Of a stretch of DNA of 64,000 nucleotides, positions 48,403 to 57,312 are shown in pieces. Positions within the stretch are counted from its first letter, which is position 1, and the number at the start of each line of letters is the position of its first letter. Below the pieces are notes generated by a model. The model was not told where the DNA came from and ran no database searches. It saw nothing but the letters and a program-made list of their open reading frames with translations. The position numbers were made by a program, and so were the translations under genes. This stretch comes from Carpediemonas membranifera (Eukaryota; Fornicata), in NCBI GenBank assembly GCA_019828565.1, contig JAHDYR010000012.1:1302001-1366000 (forward strand), written 5' to 3'.

Positions 48403-50554
48403 TTACAACCCCTGTACTGTCGCCACGAACTTCTTCCCGTCCACCTGCCCGAGCGCCGTCCGCAGACGCAGTGACACGTCCGGCCGCCTCTCGGCAGCGT
48501 AGACCTGGACCACCGCCTGCATCAACGCATTCACCCCTTTGAGCCGCTCCAGCAGCAGCCCGTGGTGACCAACCCGGACCCCATGGGAGGCAACCATGTT
48601 CCGCTGCTCGGCCCGCACCTCGAAGAACCGGTTGGCGATGTTGTCGTAGTCCTTGGTCTGAATGGCGTCCTCGGCAAGAACGCTCACGGCCTTGAGATTG
48701 TTGGCGCCCTCAGTGGCTTCAGCAACCAACTGGGAGCGGCGCATCTGCATTTCTTTGATTTCTGAGATCATGCCAGAGATTCTGTCGGACACAGTCGTAT
48801 CTAAATGAATCACTGGATCTCCGATTGCTCTGTATCTCGAAATGGCAGCAATAACCTCCAGTAACGATGGAACGAACGCGCTGAGCTTGAACACAAGCTT
48901 ACTGCCGTGGGCCTCGATGAGGATGGTCTCGTCGCCGACATCGAACCCGAACACCGTGACCTGCTCGCGGGAATACGTCTCGTCCACGATCTTTGGATCT
49001 ATAACCATTGATCTGATCAAATCTGCCAGATCCTGGACCGCCAGGCTGAGTGGGAATGTCACCGACGGCCCCCGCATTGACCCGTACAGCGTCTCCACGC
49101 GCCTCCTGCCGCCCCTCAGGGTCAGTGTGGCCAGCTCGGGCAGCTTCAGCTTGCTGTTGACCGCGACCCCGGCACCCAAGCCGGTGGGCACGACGACGGA
49201 CTCGACTGTGACCTCGACCGCCCTCTTCTCCGGCTTGATCGGCACAGCGACTACCCTGGCTGGTTTCCGGGGAGAGTGGAGGACTGGCGACCCTAGGCCT
49301 GTGATGGACACCATGGCCACGTCCGTTCCAGCAACTGTCGCCTCGACTCTGACTGCCAGAGTCGGGGTGTGAGTCAGAGTGACCTTGACGGGGACGCTGC
49401 CCGTCAGCTCGGCCAGCTTGGACCGGCCGTCGGTGGTGCTGCGGCTCTCAGTGAGGCTGGCTATCGACGTCTGAAGCAGACGCTGGGCGGCGAGCAGCTC
49501 GGCCAGCTCCTTCTCCTCGGAGACCTCGGCCTTGGACTCTTGGGTCGGCAGCCCGATCACCGTAGCGCACTCAAAGCACACGAGGAGCTCAATACCGGAC
49601 TTCCGGTAATTTGAAACAATCAAATCGACCAGTTTCCCGGCATTCGCCTTGACCATCCAAGACCCGGCGACTTCGCCCGAGTCGGGGTGGTGGGCGGTAA
49701 GGAGGCCGCTGTCCCGCCCCACGATTACATGGCTTACCCCATTGGCAAATATATCGAACGACGCTACGGCTGCGACCCTCCCGACGACGGGGATGGTCCA
49801 GATCGGGTCCTCGGAGCCAGGGGGGAAGAGGCTGACTGTCCCGCCGCCCATGGCTGCTATGAACCCGCCGTCTGCCCTCGGGTCGAGCGCTATGATCGGG
49901 CTTGTGAGCTGGATGTCGGCTGTCATGTCGATGTCGCGGTAGAGCTTGATCGTGCGGTCGGCAGCGGCAACAAGTGTCATGGGCGCTGAGCCGGGCAGGG
50001 TACAGACGTCCACGACCTCATCTGACGCGACAGTCCACATGAACTGGTCGCCGGACGCCTGGAAGCCCTGGAGAATGTATGCCCCGCCGACCATGACCGA
50101 GTCCCCGGCCTGGGTCGTGGCCATTGCCATGCAGCCCTCACTGACAGCCGTGCTGAACATCTGCTTGTTGTCCTGCGCATCGTAACCGATGATGGCGCTC
50201 TCAGAGGCGAGGAACAGGATGTCGTGGTCTCCGCAGCGCATGGGGCAGACGCGGGAGCACGCCTGGGGGATAACCAGGCTAGAAACTGGGTTTCCTGTCG
50301 CAAAGGGATCATGAAGAATGACTGTAGTCCCGTCAACTGCAGCCAGGCTCGGAGTTTTCCCGAAATCTGTGTGAACCGAGGTCAGAACGAAACGTACACT
50401 TGCCGATTGATACAGCTCCCCTCTTTAGCTTGATAGAGTGCTTTAGGTTAATGGTATATGAGCAAATAGGCTCTTGCTCCGTCATGTGAAAGTGAAGCGA
50501 AGCTCGCTCGAACTTGAGCTCATCATCAGATTGCTGGCCTCGGCCCCAAGTCAT
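48403..50554 (-). CDS. BBS2: BBS2, BBSome subunit (706 aa, one 31-nt intron)
   Basis: complement(join(48403..50366, 50398..50554)). Exon 1 gives MTEQEPICSYTINLKHSI and, across the splice, VSIGKYFGKTPSLAAVDG, matching the start of BBS2 (V-A-I-G-R-Y-D-G-x-x-P-C-L-A-A). Then come beta-propeller repeats (LHDPFATGNP, IIGYDAQDNK, GGAYILQGFQASGDQFMWTV, IIALDPRADGGFIAAMGGGTVSLF), a short coiled coil, a beta-rich middle domain and the helical C-terminus. Length is close to human BBS2 (721 aa). As a BBSome component it acts in trafficking of membrane proteins in flagella, implying a flagellated cell. Divergent from the ATAT1 gene (248 bp between starts). Confidence 0.88.
50367..50397 (-). other. 31-nt intron of BBS2
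   Basis: On the minus strand starts GTACGTTTCG and ends TTCACACAG. Splicing joins phase-1 ends and restores the conserved N-terminal block; unspliced reading shifts frame. The ACACAG end resembles 3' sites of Giardia and Trichomonas introns. Confidence 0.8.
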
Positions 50555-50801
50555 CTTCAGTCGGCCCGGGTCCCAGTCATAGCCATGATGCCCTCCTCAT
50601 GGGGGCCGTTCCTAGCCAGCTCGACACCCATGGTGGATGCCGGCGAAGTAGCCCAAGAGCCGTCGCCCAAGACGATGTGGCCTTGGTATGTGCCCTACAC
50701 ACATGCTGTCTTAGCGTCCAAAGTCTCTGCCTGCCCGGTCTTCCGGCCCGACTGACCGACTGTGAAGACGCAAGAACAACATTGATCTTGAAGGCAGTGC
50801 C

Positions 50802-51641
50802 ATGTGTGAATTCCCATTCCGCGTTCCACCACTATTCGATGGGCAAGAAATCCTCCGCATCACATCAGAGCAGTTCAGGGAGCTCCCGCGGCTCTCCGAT
50901 AAGAAGGCGAACCTCACTGCCATCATCAACCGCCTAGGAGAGCTATCCGCCATCGCACAGGATCTCCCAGCCATCATTACCACGGTAGGAAAGTTCTCCG
51001 CGTCCAACCAGACGCTCTTCTTGATCCACGACGGCCATGCCGTGACGGGGCTGCTCAAAATCGGGGTCAAGAAGCTGTTCCTCTACGACGGAGCACAGGT
51101 CATCCACGAGATGTCGCCCATGTGTATCCTGGACTTCTACGTCAGCGAGAAGTTCCAGCGGCGTGGCATTGGCCGGCGACTATTTGACGCCGCCCTGATC
51201 TACACCAACATCTCGCCCCATAGGTTCGCCATCGACAGGCCATCGCCCAAGCTGATCGGGTTCTATGCCAAGCACTTTGGCCTGAAGTCCTACATGCCCC
51301 AGAACAACTCGTACGTCGTCTTCGAGGACTTCTTCAACCCGACCAGCCCCGTCAAGCCCAAGCCTGCGCCGTTCATCACAGAGCATGTCAGGACCGAGAC
51401 ACCGAGCGTCGAACACCAGCAGCCCGTGGTGCAGGAGGACCCTGTGGAGGAAAGGGGGCCCGTGGCGTGTGATGCAGGTCAGGGCGGGGGGCATCAGGAG
51501 CGTGTCCCGACCACCGAGCCAGAGCAGGAGCCAGCACCCGTTGGACGGGCTGGTGAGGACCTGATGGCGATGCAGCGGAGGCTGAACGCAACGACGTACG
51601 ACTACATGCGGCGGAACACCACGCTGGGCCGCCACTACTGA
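50802..51641 (+). CDS. ATAT1: Alpha-tubulin N-acetyltransferase (279 aa)
   Basis: ATG 50802 gives MCEFPFRVPPLFD, the family's N-terminal block, followed by IINRLGELSAIAQDLPA, the LKIGVKKLFLYD strand, CILDFYVSE, the acetyl-CoA loop QRRGIGRRLF, AIDRPSPKLIGFYAKHF and VIFEDFF-like YVVFEDFF. It acetylates Lys40 of alpha-tubulin in the lumen of axonemal microtubules. The ~85-residue C-terminal tail is Pro/Glu/Gln-rich and unstructured. Neighbours BBS2, fitting a flagellar set. Confidence 0.9.
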   Translation: MCEFPFRVPPLFDGQEILRITSEQFRELPRLSDKKANLTAIINRLGELSAIAQDLPAIITTVGKFSASNQTLFLIHDGHAVTGLLKIGVKKLFLYDGAQVIHEMSPMCILDFYVSEKFQRRGIGRRLFDAALIYTNISPHRFAIDRPSPKLIGFYAKHFGLKSYMPQNNSYVVFEDFFNPTSPVKPKPAPFITEHVRTETPSVEHQQPVVQEDPVEERGPVACDAGQGGGHQERVPTTEPEQEPAPVGRAGEDLMAMQRRLNATTYDYMRRNTTLGRHY

Positions 51642-51908
51642 TAAAATAGCACTTTATGCATGCGGTATACGCAGTTTTCAGACAAGTAACAAACTGACCT
51701 CATTCACATTCACTTCAGTGTCCGGTGGTCGACTCTGCAACGAGGAGATCGGGACATACGCCCTCGTCCAATCATATGTTCTTGGTGCACCCAAGTGGAG
51801 GGGTGGCTCCGGCAACCTCCTTTGGCCCTTGTTCGTCTTTGTTCGTCACACGGTAAAACTGCGTGAAATTGTTCATACTACGCGTCATCCACGATTGCAA
51901 AGGCTCAA

Positions 51909-53363
51909 ATGCCACCGCGAAAAGGAGTTATGAAGACTACAGATTCTATATCCCCGTCAGGCCATCTTTCCTCTTCAGAGGCAACTGATCCCCAACAGAG
52001 GAGAGCAGCTCTAGGCCCCACAGAACGTGCACCATCCTCTCCGCCCCCAGAACGCATGAGCACTGGTCCGATGCAGACGCTTCTTCAGCTATGTGCCGAG
52101 GCAGCCGCCGATCTCTCTGCCATGTCCTCTCTGACGACCCGTAAGGCCACCAAGCAGAGGGAACCAGTGGAGGCCCCGCCCACGGTCACTAGACGCCCAC
52201 CGATAGTTGGCCCGGGCCTCTCTTCGCTCACGTCTGCCGTCTCCCTGGACCTGAAGTCCCACCCTGAACAACACCGGCCCCCCATCGTCGGGCCCGGTAT
52301 CAGTGCCATAGCATCGATGGACAAGTCCTCGTTCGTCGACTCTACTAAGGCTAATCAAAAGATGCGCCAACAGCTCCACCGGAAGCTTGAGAAGGAGACG
52401 TGGACCGGCATTCTCGACGCCCTGGACATCCCCCGCAAACTCCCATCCTTCAACTCTCTCGTCAAGTGGCAGCAGCACATCGTCCTGGCCGAGTTCCTGG
52501 CCCACAGGTCGGCGGAGATTCACCCTGAGCGCGGTGCCCTCGCTCGGTTCAATCCCATGATGGCCTGGCTGGTCGGGCCCCATACTGTCGTGAGCGACGC
52601 CATCTGCCTCTCGTTTTGCCGGATCAGGTATCAGCAGCCCTTGATGGGCGGTCGCTGCCCGTTCGAAGAGGACATTGGTTTCGCCCAACAGATCAAGGCG
52701 GTGGCAATGGGTGTCGACTCATTGACCCCGAATGCCACCCGACTCCGTTTCAGTCGGCTCCTGGTCAGCTTTGCCTTCTCCCTCGCGGAGCCCCAGTTCG
52801 CTGGAGGCCGGGGACTGTTTCGGAGCGGCAAGGCGGAGCTGAGGTCTGTTGAGTACAGCGGCATGCTGAACTACGTCTCCGAGTATGTCACCACGGGCAC
52901 GGTCAAGACAGTCAGCGGGGCCCCCCTCAACCCGGGTGTCTCGGGCCAGAGCTGCGACCCCAAGTACGCCAAGTTCCTCGCTGACAAGTACCCCGTGGAC
53001 TTTGGCACCGGGGCCGAGACCGAGGATGGCCGGTGGGGCTGGGGCTTGGACAAGAGCGTGCAGGACCGGGAGGTGAAGTCGAAGTCGAGTCATGCCGCTA
53101 TCCGGCGGGCTGTCGACTTTGTCGCCGCAAGCGACTCCGGCCAGGGTCTCTTTTCTTTTGTATCCCAGAAACGCGACTGCTCACCCGTTCTTGTCGCCAG
53201 GTCCGACTCCCCACAAACCCCGAGCCCGGTGTCGGCCCACCAGGAGCCCAGGCGGCCGTTCGGCATGAGGATGAAGCGCCGCGAGGGCGGGTCCGACTGG
53301 GTCATCCACGCGGAGAACGTGGCCGAGGCAGCCATGAGGGCTCTCGTGCCCAGGACGGGTTGA
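51909..53363 (+). CDS. Unidentified protein (484 aa)
   Basis: ATG 51909 opens 484 codons. The first ~150 residues are low-complexity Ser/Pro-rich, with two copies of R-P-P-I-V-G-P-G-(L/I)-S. The central part (about 150-370) is helical and looks globular; the tail is basic. No family recognised. Two GCA(C/G)TTT motifs (51650 and 51670) lie upstream, the first overlapping the end of the ATAT1 gene region. Confidence 0.65.
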   Translation: MPPRKGVMKTTDSISPSGHLSSSEATDPQQRRAALGPTERAPSSPPPERMSTGPMQTLLQLCAEAAADLSAMSSLTTRKATKQREPVEAPPTVTRRPPIVGPGLSSLTSAVSLDLKSHPEQHRPPIVGPGISAIASMDKSSFVDSTKANQKMRQQLHRKLEKETWTGILDALDIPRKLPSFNSLVKWQQHIVLAEFLAHRSAEIHPERGALARFNPMMAWLVGPHTVVSDAICLSFCRIRYQQPLMGGRCPFEEDIGFAQQIKAVAMGVDSLTPNATRLRFSRLLVSFAFSLAEPQFAGGRGLFRSGKAELRSVEYSGMLNYVSEYVTTGTVKTVSGAPLNPGVSGQSCDPKYAKFLADKYPVDFGTGAETEDGRWGWGLDKSVQDREVKSKSSHAAIRRAVDFVAASDSGQGLFSFVSQKRDCSPVLVARSDSPQTPSPVSAHQEPRRPFGMRMKRREGGSDWVIHAENVAEAAMRALVPRTG

Positions 53364-53671
53364 TCATGGCAGCGCGGAATGCAGATGTGTTGCCAATTTG
53401 TTGTTGTCACCCTGACGACAGCATCCTTATTCTTGTTATCTATGGGAACAAATCGATGATAAATTGAATGGCCTGCACACTTCCCCATGAGCCCGGTCCC
53501 AGCTGGGTCGGCACATGAGAATCGGGGGGGCATCGCCAACAATCCGTGCCCGCACCAAAACAATGAGAGCACCCCATCCAGCTCGGCCACTTCCTCGCTG
53601 GTCGACCTAATCTCGCTCGCCGGCCTCGTTCGTGCCGGGGTTGATCGCTGAATCCTTCATTTCAACTCTGG

Positions 53672-53678
53672 CGCAGTT
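53672..53678 (+). promoter_or_regulatory. GCGCAGTTTT motif
   Basis: Another instance of the start-proximal string, upstream of the Fanzor-like remnant and thymidine kinase promoter copies. Confidence 0.3.
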
Positions 53679-53702
53679 TTGCGCGGTCCCCCAAGTGCTA
53701 TT

Positions 53703-53737
53703 GAAGGGTCAAACAATGTGTTTACACTGCGCAACAC
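53703..53737 (+). repeat. Imperfect direct repeat left of the Fanzor-like remnant
   Basis: GTTTACACTGCGCAACAC and its flank recur with few changes at 54558-54590 (GTTTATACTGCGCAACAC), directly upstream of thymidine kinase. The left copy is fused to a reverse fragment of the element 3 LTR. Confidence 0.6.
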
Positions 53738-53738
53738 T

Positions 53739-54509
53739 GCCCTGTCTCCCTCCTACTCACGTCTTAAGTCGGTAGGGAGATCGTCTTCTCCAGGGCTTCC
53801 ACAAAGCGTCTTCTTCGTGGCCCGGCTCGCGGTTGAATGCTATGCGCAGCGCCGGCAACTCCCCCTACATGACGCCGACTTCCACAAAGGACTGCTCACT
53901 CATGTACGCGGCGGTCATCCGGGTCAGGCCTACGCGGCCATCGTGCAGTCGCTCGACACTCTGCCGATGTGGCGGGAGACTACCACGCAGGATCTGGTCG
54001 CGTAGCTCGAAGGTCGTGCGGAGTCGCATGGAGTGAGTCCCAGTCTCCGGAAGTGGTTCATCCGATACGCCAACTCTGTGAAGCTGTGGTTCATTCCTTG
54101 CGCGCCATATCGAAAGTTCGCGAGAGAGATAGTACCCCTTCTCAAGGGGTATAACATTGTCGTCGATCTTAACATGGTTAACGAGGACCGCACCACCGTC
54201 GTCTGCCCTCACTGCCACGCCCCCTACAAGCGAGTTCGTCCGCGTGATGACCAGCACGTTCACCCACATCGTGTGATGCTCTGCGAAAATCCACAGTGCC
54301 GTGGTGCTCAGTGGCGCGCAACAGTTCCTGATGCTCTGAATGTTGATCATCGGGACAAGAGTGCTGCAGAGAACATCCTGTGGCGTTCTCTTGCCACGGA
54401 AGATGAGCTCAGTGGCTCTCCGTTCAGTCGCACATCGATCCCGCGCCTTCCAACATCATTCCAGTATCATCAATTGGCTAACCGCCAACATTCGTCTACG
54501 GACGGATGA
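53739..54509 (+). pseudogene. Fanzor/TnpB-like nuclease, C-terminal remnant
   Basis: One frame is open through this region except for a single TAG at 54003-54005. The C-terminal part reads FIPCAPYRKF..., VDLNMVNEDRTTVVCPHC (54204), a second pair CENPQC (54282), then VDHRDKSAAENIL (54345-54380). C-x2-C...C-x4-C followed by R-D-x-(N/S)-A-A-x-N-I is the zinc finger plus RuvC-III motif of TnpB and eukaryotic Fanzor RNA-guided nucleases. RuvC-I and -II and the N-terminal domains are not recognisable, so it is a relic. Flanked by imperfect direct repeats. Confidence 0.55.
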
Positions 54510-54557
54510 TGTTGTGCAGTTTGGCACTTTGATCGTTCCTTTCAGGCCCTGTCTGGG

Positions 54558-54590
54558 AGGTTCGAACAAGGTGTTTATACTGCGCAACAC
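54558..54590 (+). promoter_or_regulatory. Right copy of the direct repeat, upstream of thymidine kinase
   Basis: Contains TACTGCGCAACACC, 38 bp before ATG 54628; probably part of the TK promoter, duplicated on the other side of the Fanzor-like remnant. Confidence 0.4.
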
Positions 54591-54627
54591 CCCAAGCCGA
54601 TTGCGCCATCACAAAGAATTGCCATCC

Positions 54628-55257
54628 ATGAACTTCGGTGGGTCAATAACGCTTGTTTTCGGGCCAATGTTCAGTGGAAAAACGACAGAGCTGATTAGAT
54701 TGTGCGACAGACAGCAACTAGCTGGACGAAAGGTCCTCGTCATCAAGTATTCCAAGGATACGCGCTACACAGCTAACGATGAGGTATCAACGCATGTAGG
54801 GCACACGTTGCCGGCGATTCCGACGGACAAGCTGTTCTCAGTCTCCGATGCAGCCCTTGACGCCGAGGTCATCGGCATCGACGAGGGCCAGTTCTTCCCC
54901 GACATTGTCCAGTTCGCAGACGACATGGCCAACGCCGGCAAACACGTCATCGTGGCGGCGCTGGACGGCACCTTCCGCCGCGACCCCTTCCCGTCGCGTG
55001 TGATTGACCTTCTTCCCCGGGCCGAGCACGTCACGAAGCTCAGCGCCGTCTGCCACATCTGCGGGAGGAACGCGCCCTTCTCCAGACGTATCACGGCAGA
55101 CACCGACGTCGAGGTGATTGGCGGTGCGGACATGTACGTCGCCGTCTGCCGCCACTGCTTCCACGCGGACGTCACAGAGGGCCTCAAGGTCGACCCCAAG
55201 AGCAGGAGTCCGGTGAGGAACATGCTTACTGTCCCAGAGCCCCCCAGGTCGTGGTGA
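54628..55257 (+). CDS. Thymidine kinase, TK1 type (209 aa)
   Basis: ATG 54628. P-loop GPMFSGKTTELIR, then VLVIKYSKDTRY, the DEGQFF block (catalytic Glu and Walker-B type Asp), ALDGTFRRDPF, and zinc-binding lasso CHICGRNAPFSRR with CRHC. Phosphorylates thymidine (and deoxyuridine) for nucleotide salvage. Length matches the compact TK1 family of eukaryotes and bacteria. Confidence 0.92.
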   Translation: MNFGGSITLVFGPMFSGKTTELIRLCDRQQLAGRKVLVIKYSKDTRYTANDEVSTHVGHTLPAIPTDKLFSVSDAALDAEVIGIDEGQFFPDIVQFADDMANAGKHVIVAALDGTFRRDPFPSRVIDLLPRAEHVTKLSAVCHICGRNAPFSRRITADTDVEVIGGADMYVAVCRHCFHADVTEGLKVDPKSRSPVRNMLTVPEPPRSW

Positions 55258-55590
55258 TGCCGGCCAAGTGTTCACAATAGACTGTGCCGGACAACACGTC
55301 TAATTGATTCAAGTGTATGCGAGTTTAAGCCAAGATGTGAGCGCTGTGGCGAATTCCCCGAATGGGACAAGTCGGCTGGGCTCGGCTGGGTTGGGTTGAG
55401 GCGTCGTTCCCCTCGAAGAATGATAAATTTTGGGCAGCCGGTCATGGACACACCCTGCGGCGTCTGGCGTCTTAACGGCTCACGCTTTTCTCGCACCCTT
55501 GCCCCATGATTTGGGCGGATTTTGATTTGAAGTGGGCAAGCGGAACGCGATCGATGGCATATCGACGCCGGTGCCACGCCAATTCAATTC
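55258..55590. other. Intergenic region
   Basis: No gene recognised. Contains a short GGCTGGGCTCGGCTGGGTT degenerate tandem repeat near 55375-55395. Confidence 0.4.
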
Positions 55591-56430
55591 ATGCTTAACT
55601 ACGACCTATTCGATGCTGTACATACTTTTAGAGTCAATGCGTCGGCTGTGCACCGTGCATTCATGAGCTGGAAGTGCATCGAGTACCGCGAGTCCAAGGA
55701 GACCGTTCAACCGGCGTTCTTTGATGTTTCCCCGGAGGATCCTGACGTAGAACTGGTCAGGAAGGAACTAGATGCGTGTTCCACGATTTGTATCGAGGCG
55801 GACAAGTGGCAACACGCGTCGCTCCTCGCTGACGGAAAGAAGGTCACACTGATCGTTAAAAACGTGCCATCAGAGCATGAGCTAGCCAAGCTGCAGGCTA
55901 CTGGCGCTGTAGCTCTCCAGTACGCCCTCCAGCCCGAGTCCCTCGCCTGGCCCAAGCCCCAGTGGTCTCGACTCGCAGACTCAGTCCACGCCGCCAAGGA
56001 GGCCGGATTCCACGTCAAGGCCATGGTCCCTCGTGTACCGTCACTCCAACAGGCTGCCCGCACCGCCCTCCGCGCCATAGCCTGCGGGGTCGACATGATT
56101 TACGACAACCACGCCCACGCCGTCCCAGCAACAGCTATTGTACTTGCCAGGGCTGTGAGGTTTGCCCGGGAGGTCGACCCCAGCATCACTGTGGGCCTCA
56201 AGGTCAACGGTGCCACGACAGACCACGACATGGTCATCAGCCTCGTCCGTCGAGAGCTCGGCTTCGAGTTGACCCCGCAGAACTTCCGGCTCGAGGTTCC
56301 GAGGTCAGTGACGGTGTCACGGCCGATCGCGCTGGTGGGGGACGGGATGAACTGGATTCACTCTGCCCATCGGATGATGAAGGAGAGCGGGCAGTTCACT
56401 CACGGGGCTGGGCCGGACGTATTCCTCTAA
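55591..56430 (+). CDS. Unidentified, possibly TIM-barrel-like protein (279 aa)
   Basis: ATG 55591 opens 279 codons with alternating helix/strand pattern: ICIEADKWQHASLL, VTLIVKNVPSEHELAKL, AAKEAGFHVKAMVPRVPSL, GVDMIYDNHAHAVPA, VGLKVNGATTDHD. The repeated beta-alpha units and His-rich D-N-H-A-H block resemble TIM-barrel enzymes such as the HMG-CoA-lyase-like group, but no diagnostic motif is complete. Function not assigned. Confidence 0.55.
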   Translation: MLNYDLFDAVHTFRVNASAVHRAFMSWKCIEYRESKETVQPAFFDVSPEDPDVELVRKELDACSTICIEADKWQHASLLADGKKVTLIVKNVPSEHELAKLQATGAVALQYALQPESLAWPKPQWSRLADSVHAAKEAGFHVKAMVPRVPSLQQAARTALRAIACGVDMIYDNHAHAVPATAIVLARAVRFAREVDPSITVGLKVNGATTDHDMVISLVRRELGFELTPQNFRLEVPRSVTVSRPIALVGDGMNWIHSAHRMMKESGQFTHGAGPDVFL

Positions 56431-56631
56431 ATAGGCTGTTTAGCAGTGCGCCATGGTCTGATTGAAGTCAATCCATTCATGGCTGTCGTGACTTTGGGGT
56501 CAGGATGACGACCCAAGGCGGGTTGCCTCAGTTGTTGACAGAGCCGCACTCTCCTTAGTTGAGCGGCATCTGCAGCCGGCATGTTTAGCGTGTCATCTCC
56601 TCTCCGTGCAAAATACCGTCGGCAAACGACA
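56431..56631. promoter_or_regulatory. Upstream region of proteasome beta-1
   Basis: No open frame of interest; presumed promoter. No clear GCA(C/G)TTTATG string found. Confidence 0.3.
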
Positions 56632-57312
56632 ATGATGCTCGAAGGACATGATGAGAGCTTCAATGAGAGCCCAAAGGCCAATGGAGAGGTTAGCTTAGGT
56701 GTATGTCTCGTTTCTCCGCTTCTTACGTAGACTACCATCATGGCCATCCGCTTTGACCATGGCGTCGTCATGGCGGCCGATTCCCGGACAACAACCGGTT
56801 CATTCATCGCTAACCGTGTAACAGACAAGATCTATAAGGTTACAGACAACATATACTGCTGCCGCTCTGGCTCTGCGGCCGACACGCAGGCCATTTCCGA
56901 CATTGTGAAGGCAAATCTCACCGTCCACTCGCTCGAGCTCGGGCAGCCTCCTGCTGTGAACACAGCTGCCAAGGTATTCCGCTCCATGTGCTACAAATAC
57001 CGCGACCAGCTCTCGGCCGGCATCATTGTCGGCGGCGTGGACTCCACAGGCCCCCACGTCTATTCCATCCCCCTGGGTGGCTCAGTCGTCGAGCAGCCGT
57101 TCTCTATCGGTGGGTCTGGCTCCACATACATCTACGGCTACTGTGACGCCCACTACAGGCCCGGGATGAGCAAGGAGGAGTGCATCGAGTTCGCCAAGAG
57201 CTGCGTCGCCCTCGCCATGTCTAGAGACGGCAGCTCGGGTGGGCTGATCAGGCTGGCCGTCATTACCCCGGACGGGGTCGAGCGGCAGGTCGTTACGGGC
57301 ATCGAGCAGTGA
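56632..57312 (+). CDS. PSMB6: 20S proteasome subunit beta-1 (PSMB6/Pre3), 216 aa, one 30-nt intron
   Basis: join(56632..56700, 56731..57312). Exon 1 encodes a 23-residue propeptide ending GEVSLG; exon 2 begins [24 protein letters not shown]. Thr24 of the precursor is the catalytic N-terminal Thr after propeptide removal. Asp and Lys-equivalent positions of the active site (D of AADSR, R of RVTDK) and SGSAADTQ and GGSGS blocks match beta-1 (caspase-like activity). A second ATG at 56635 could also start. Without splicing the gene would appear to lack its propeptide and catalytic Thr. Confidence 0.93.
56701..56730 (+). other. 30-nt intron between propeptide and catalytic Thr
   Basis: Starts GTATGTCTCG, ends TTCTTACGTAG. 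Length is a multiple of three but contains an in-frame TAG, so retention would truncate the protein at the propeptide. Phase 0. Confidence 0.88.
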
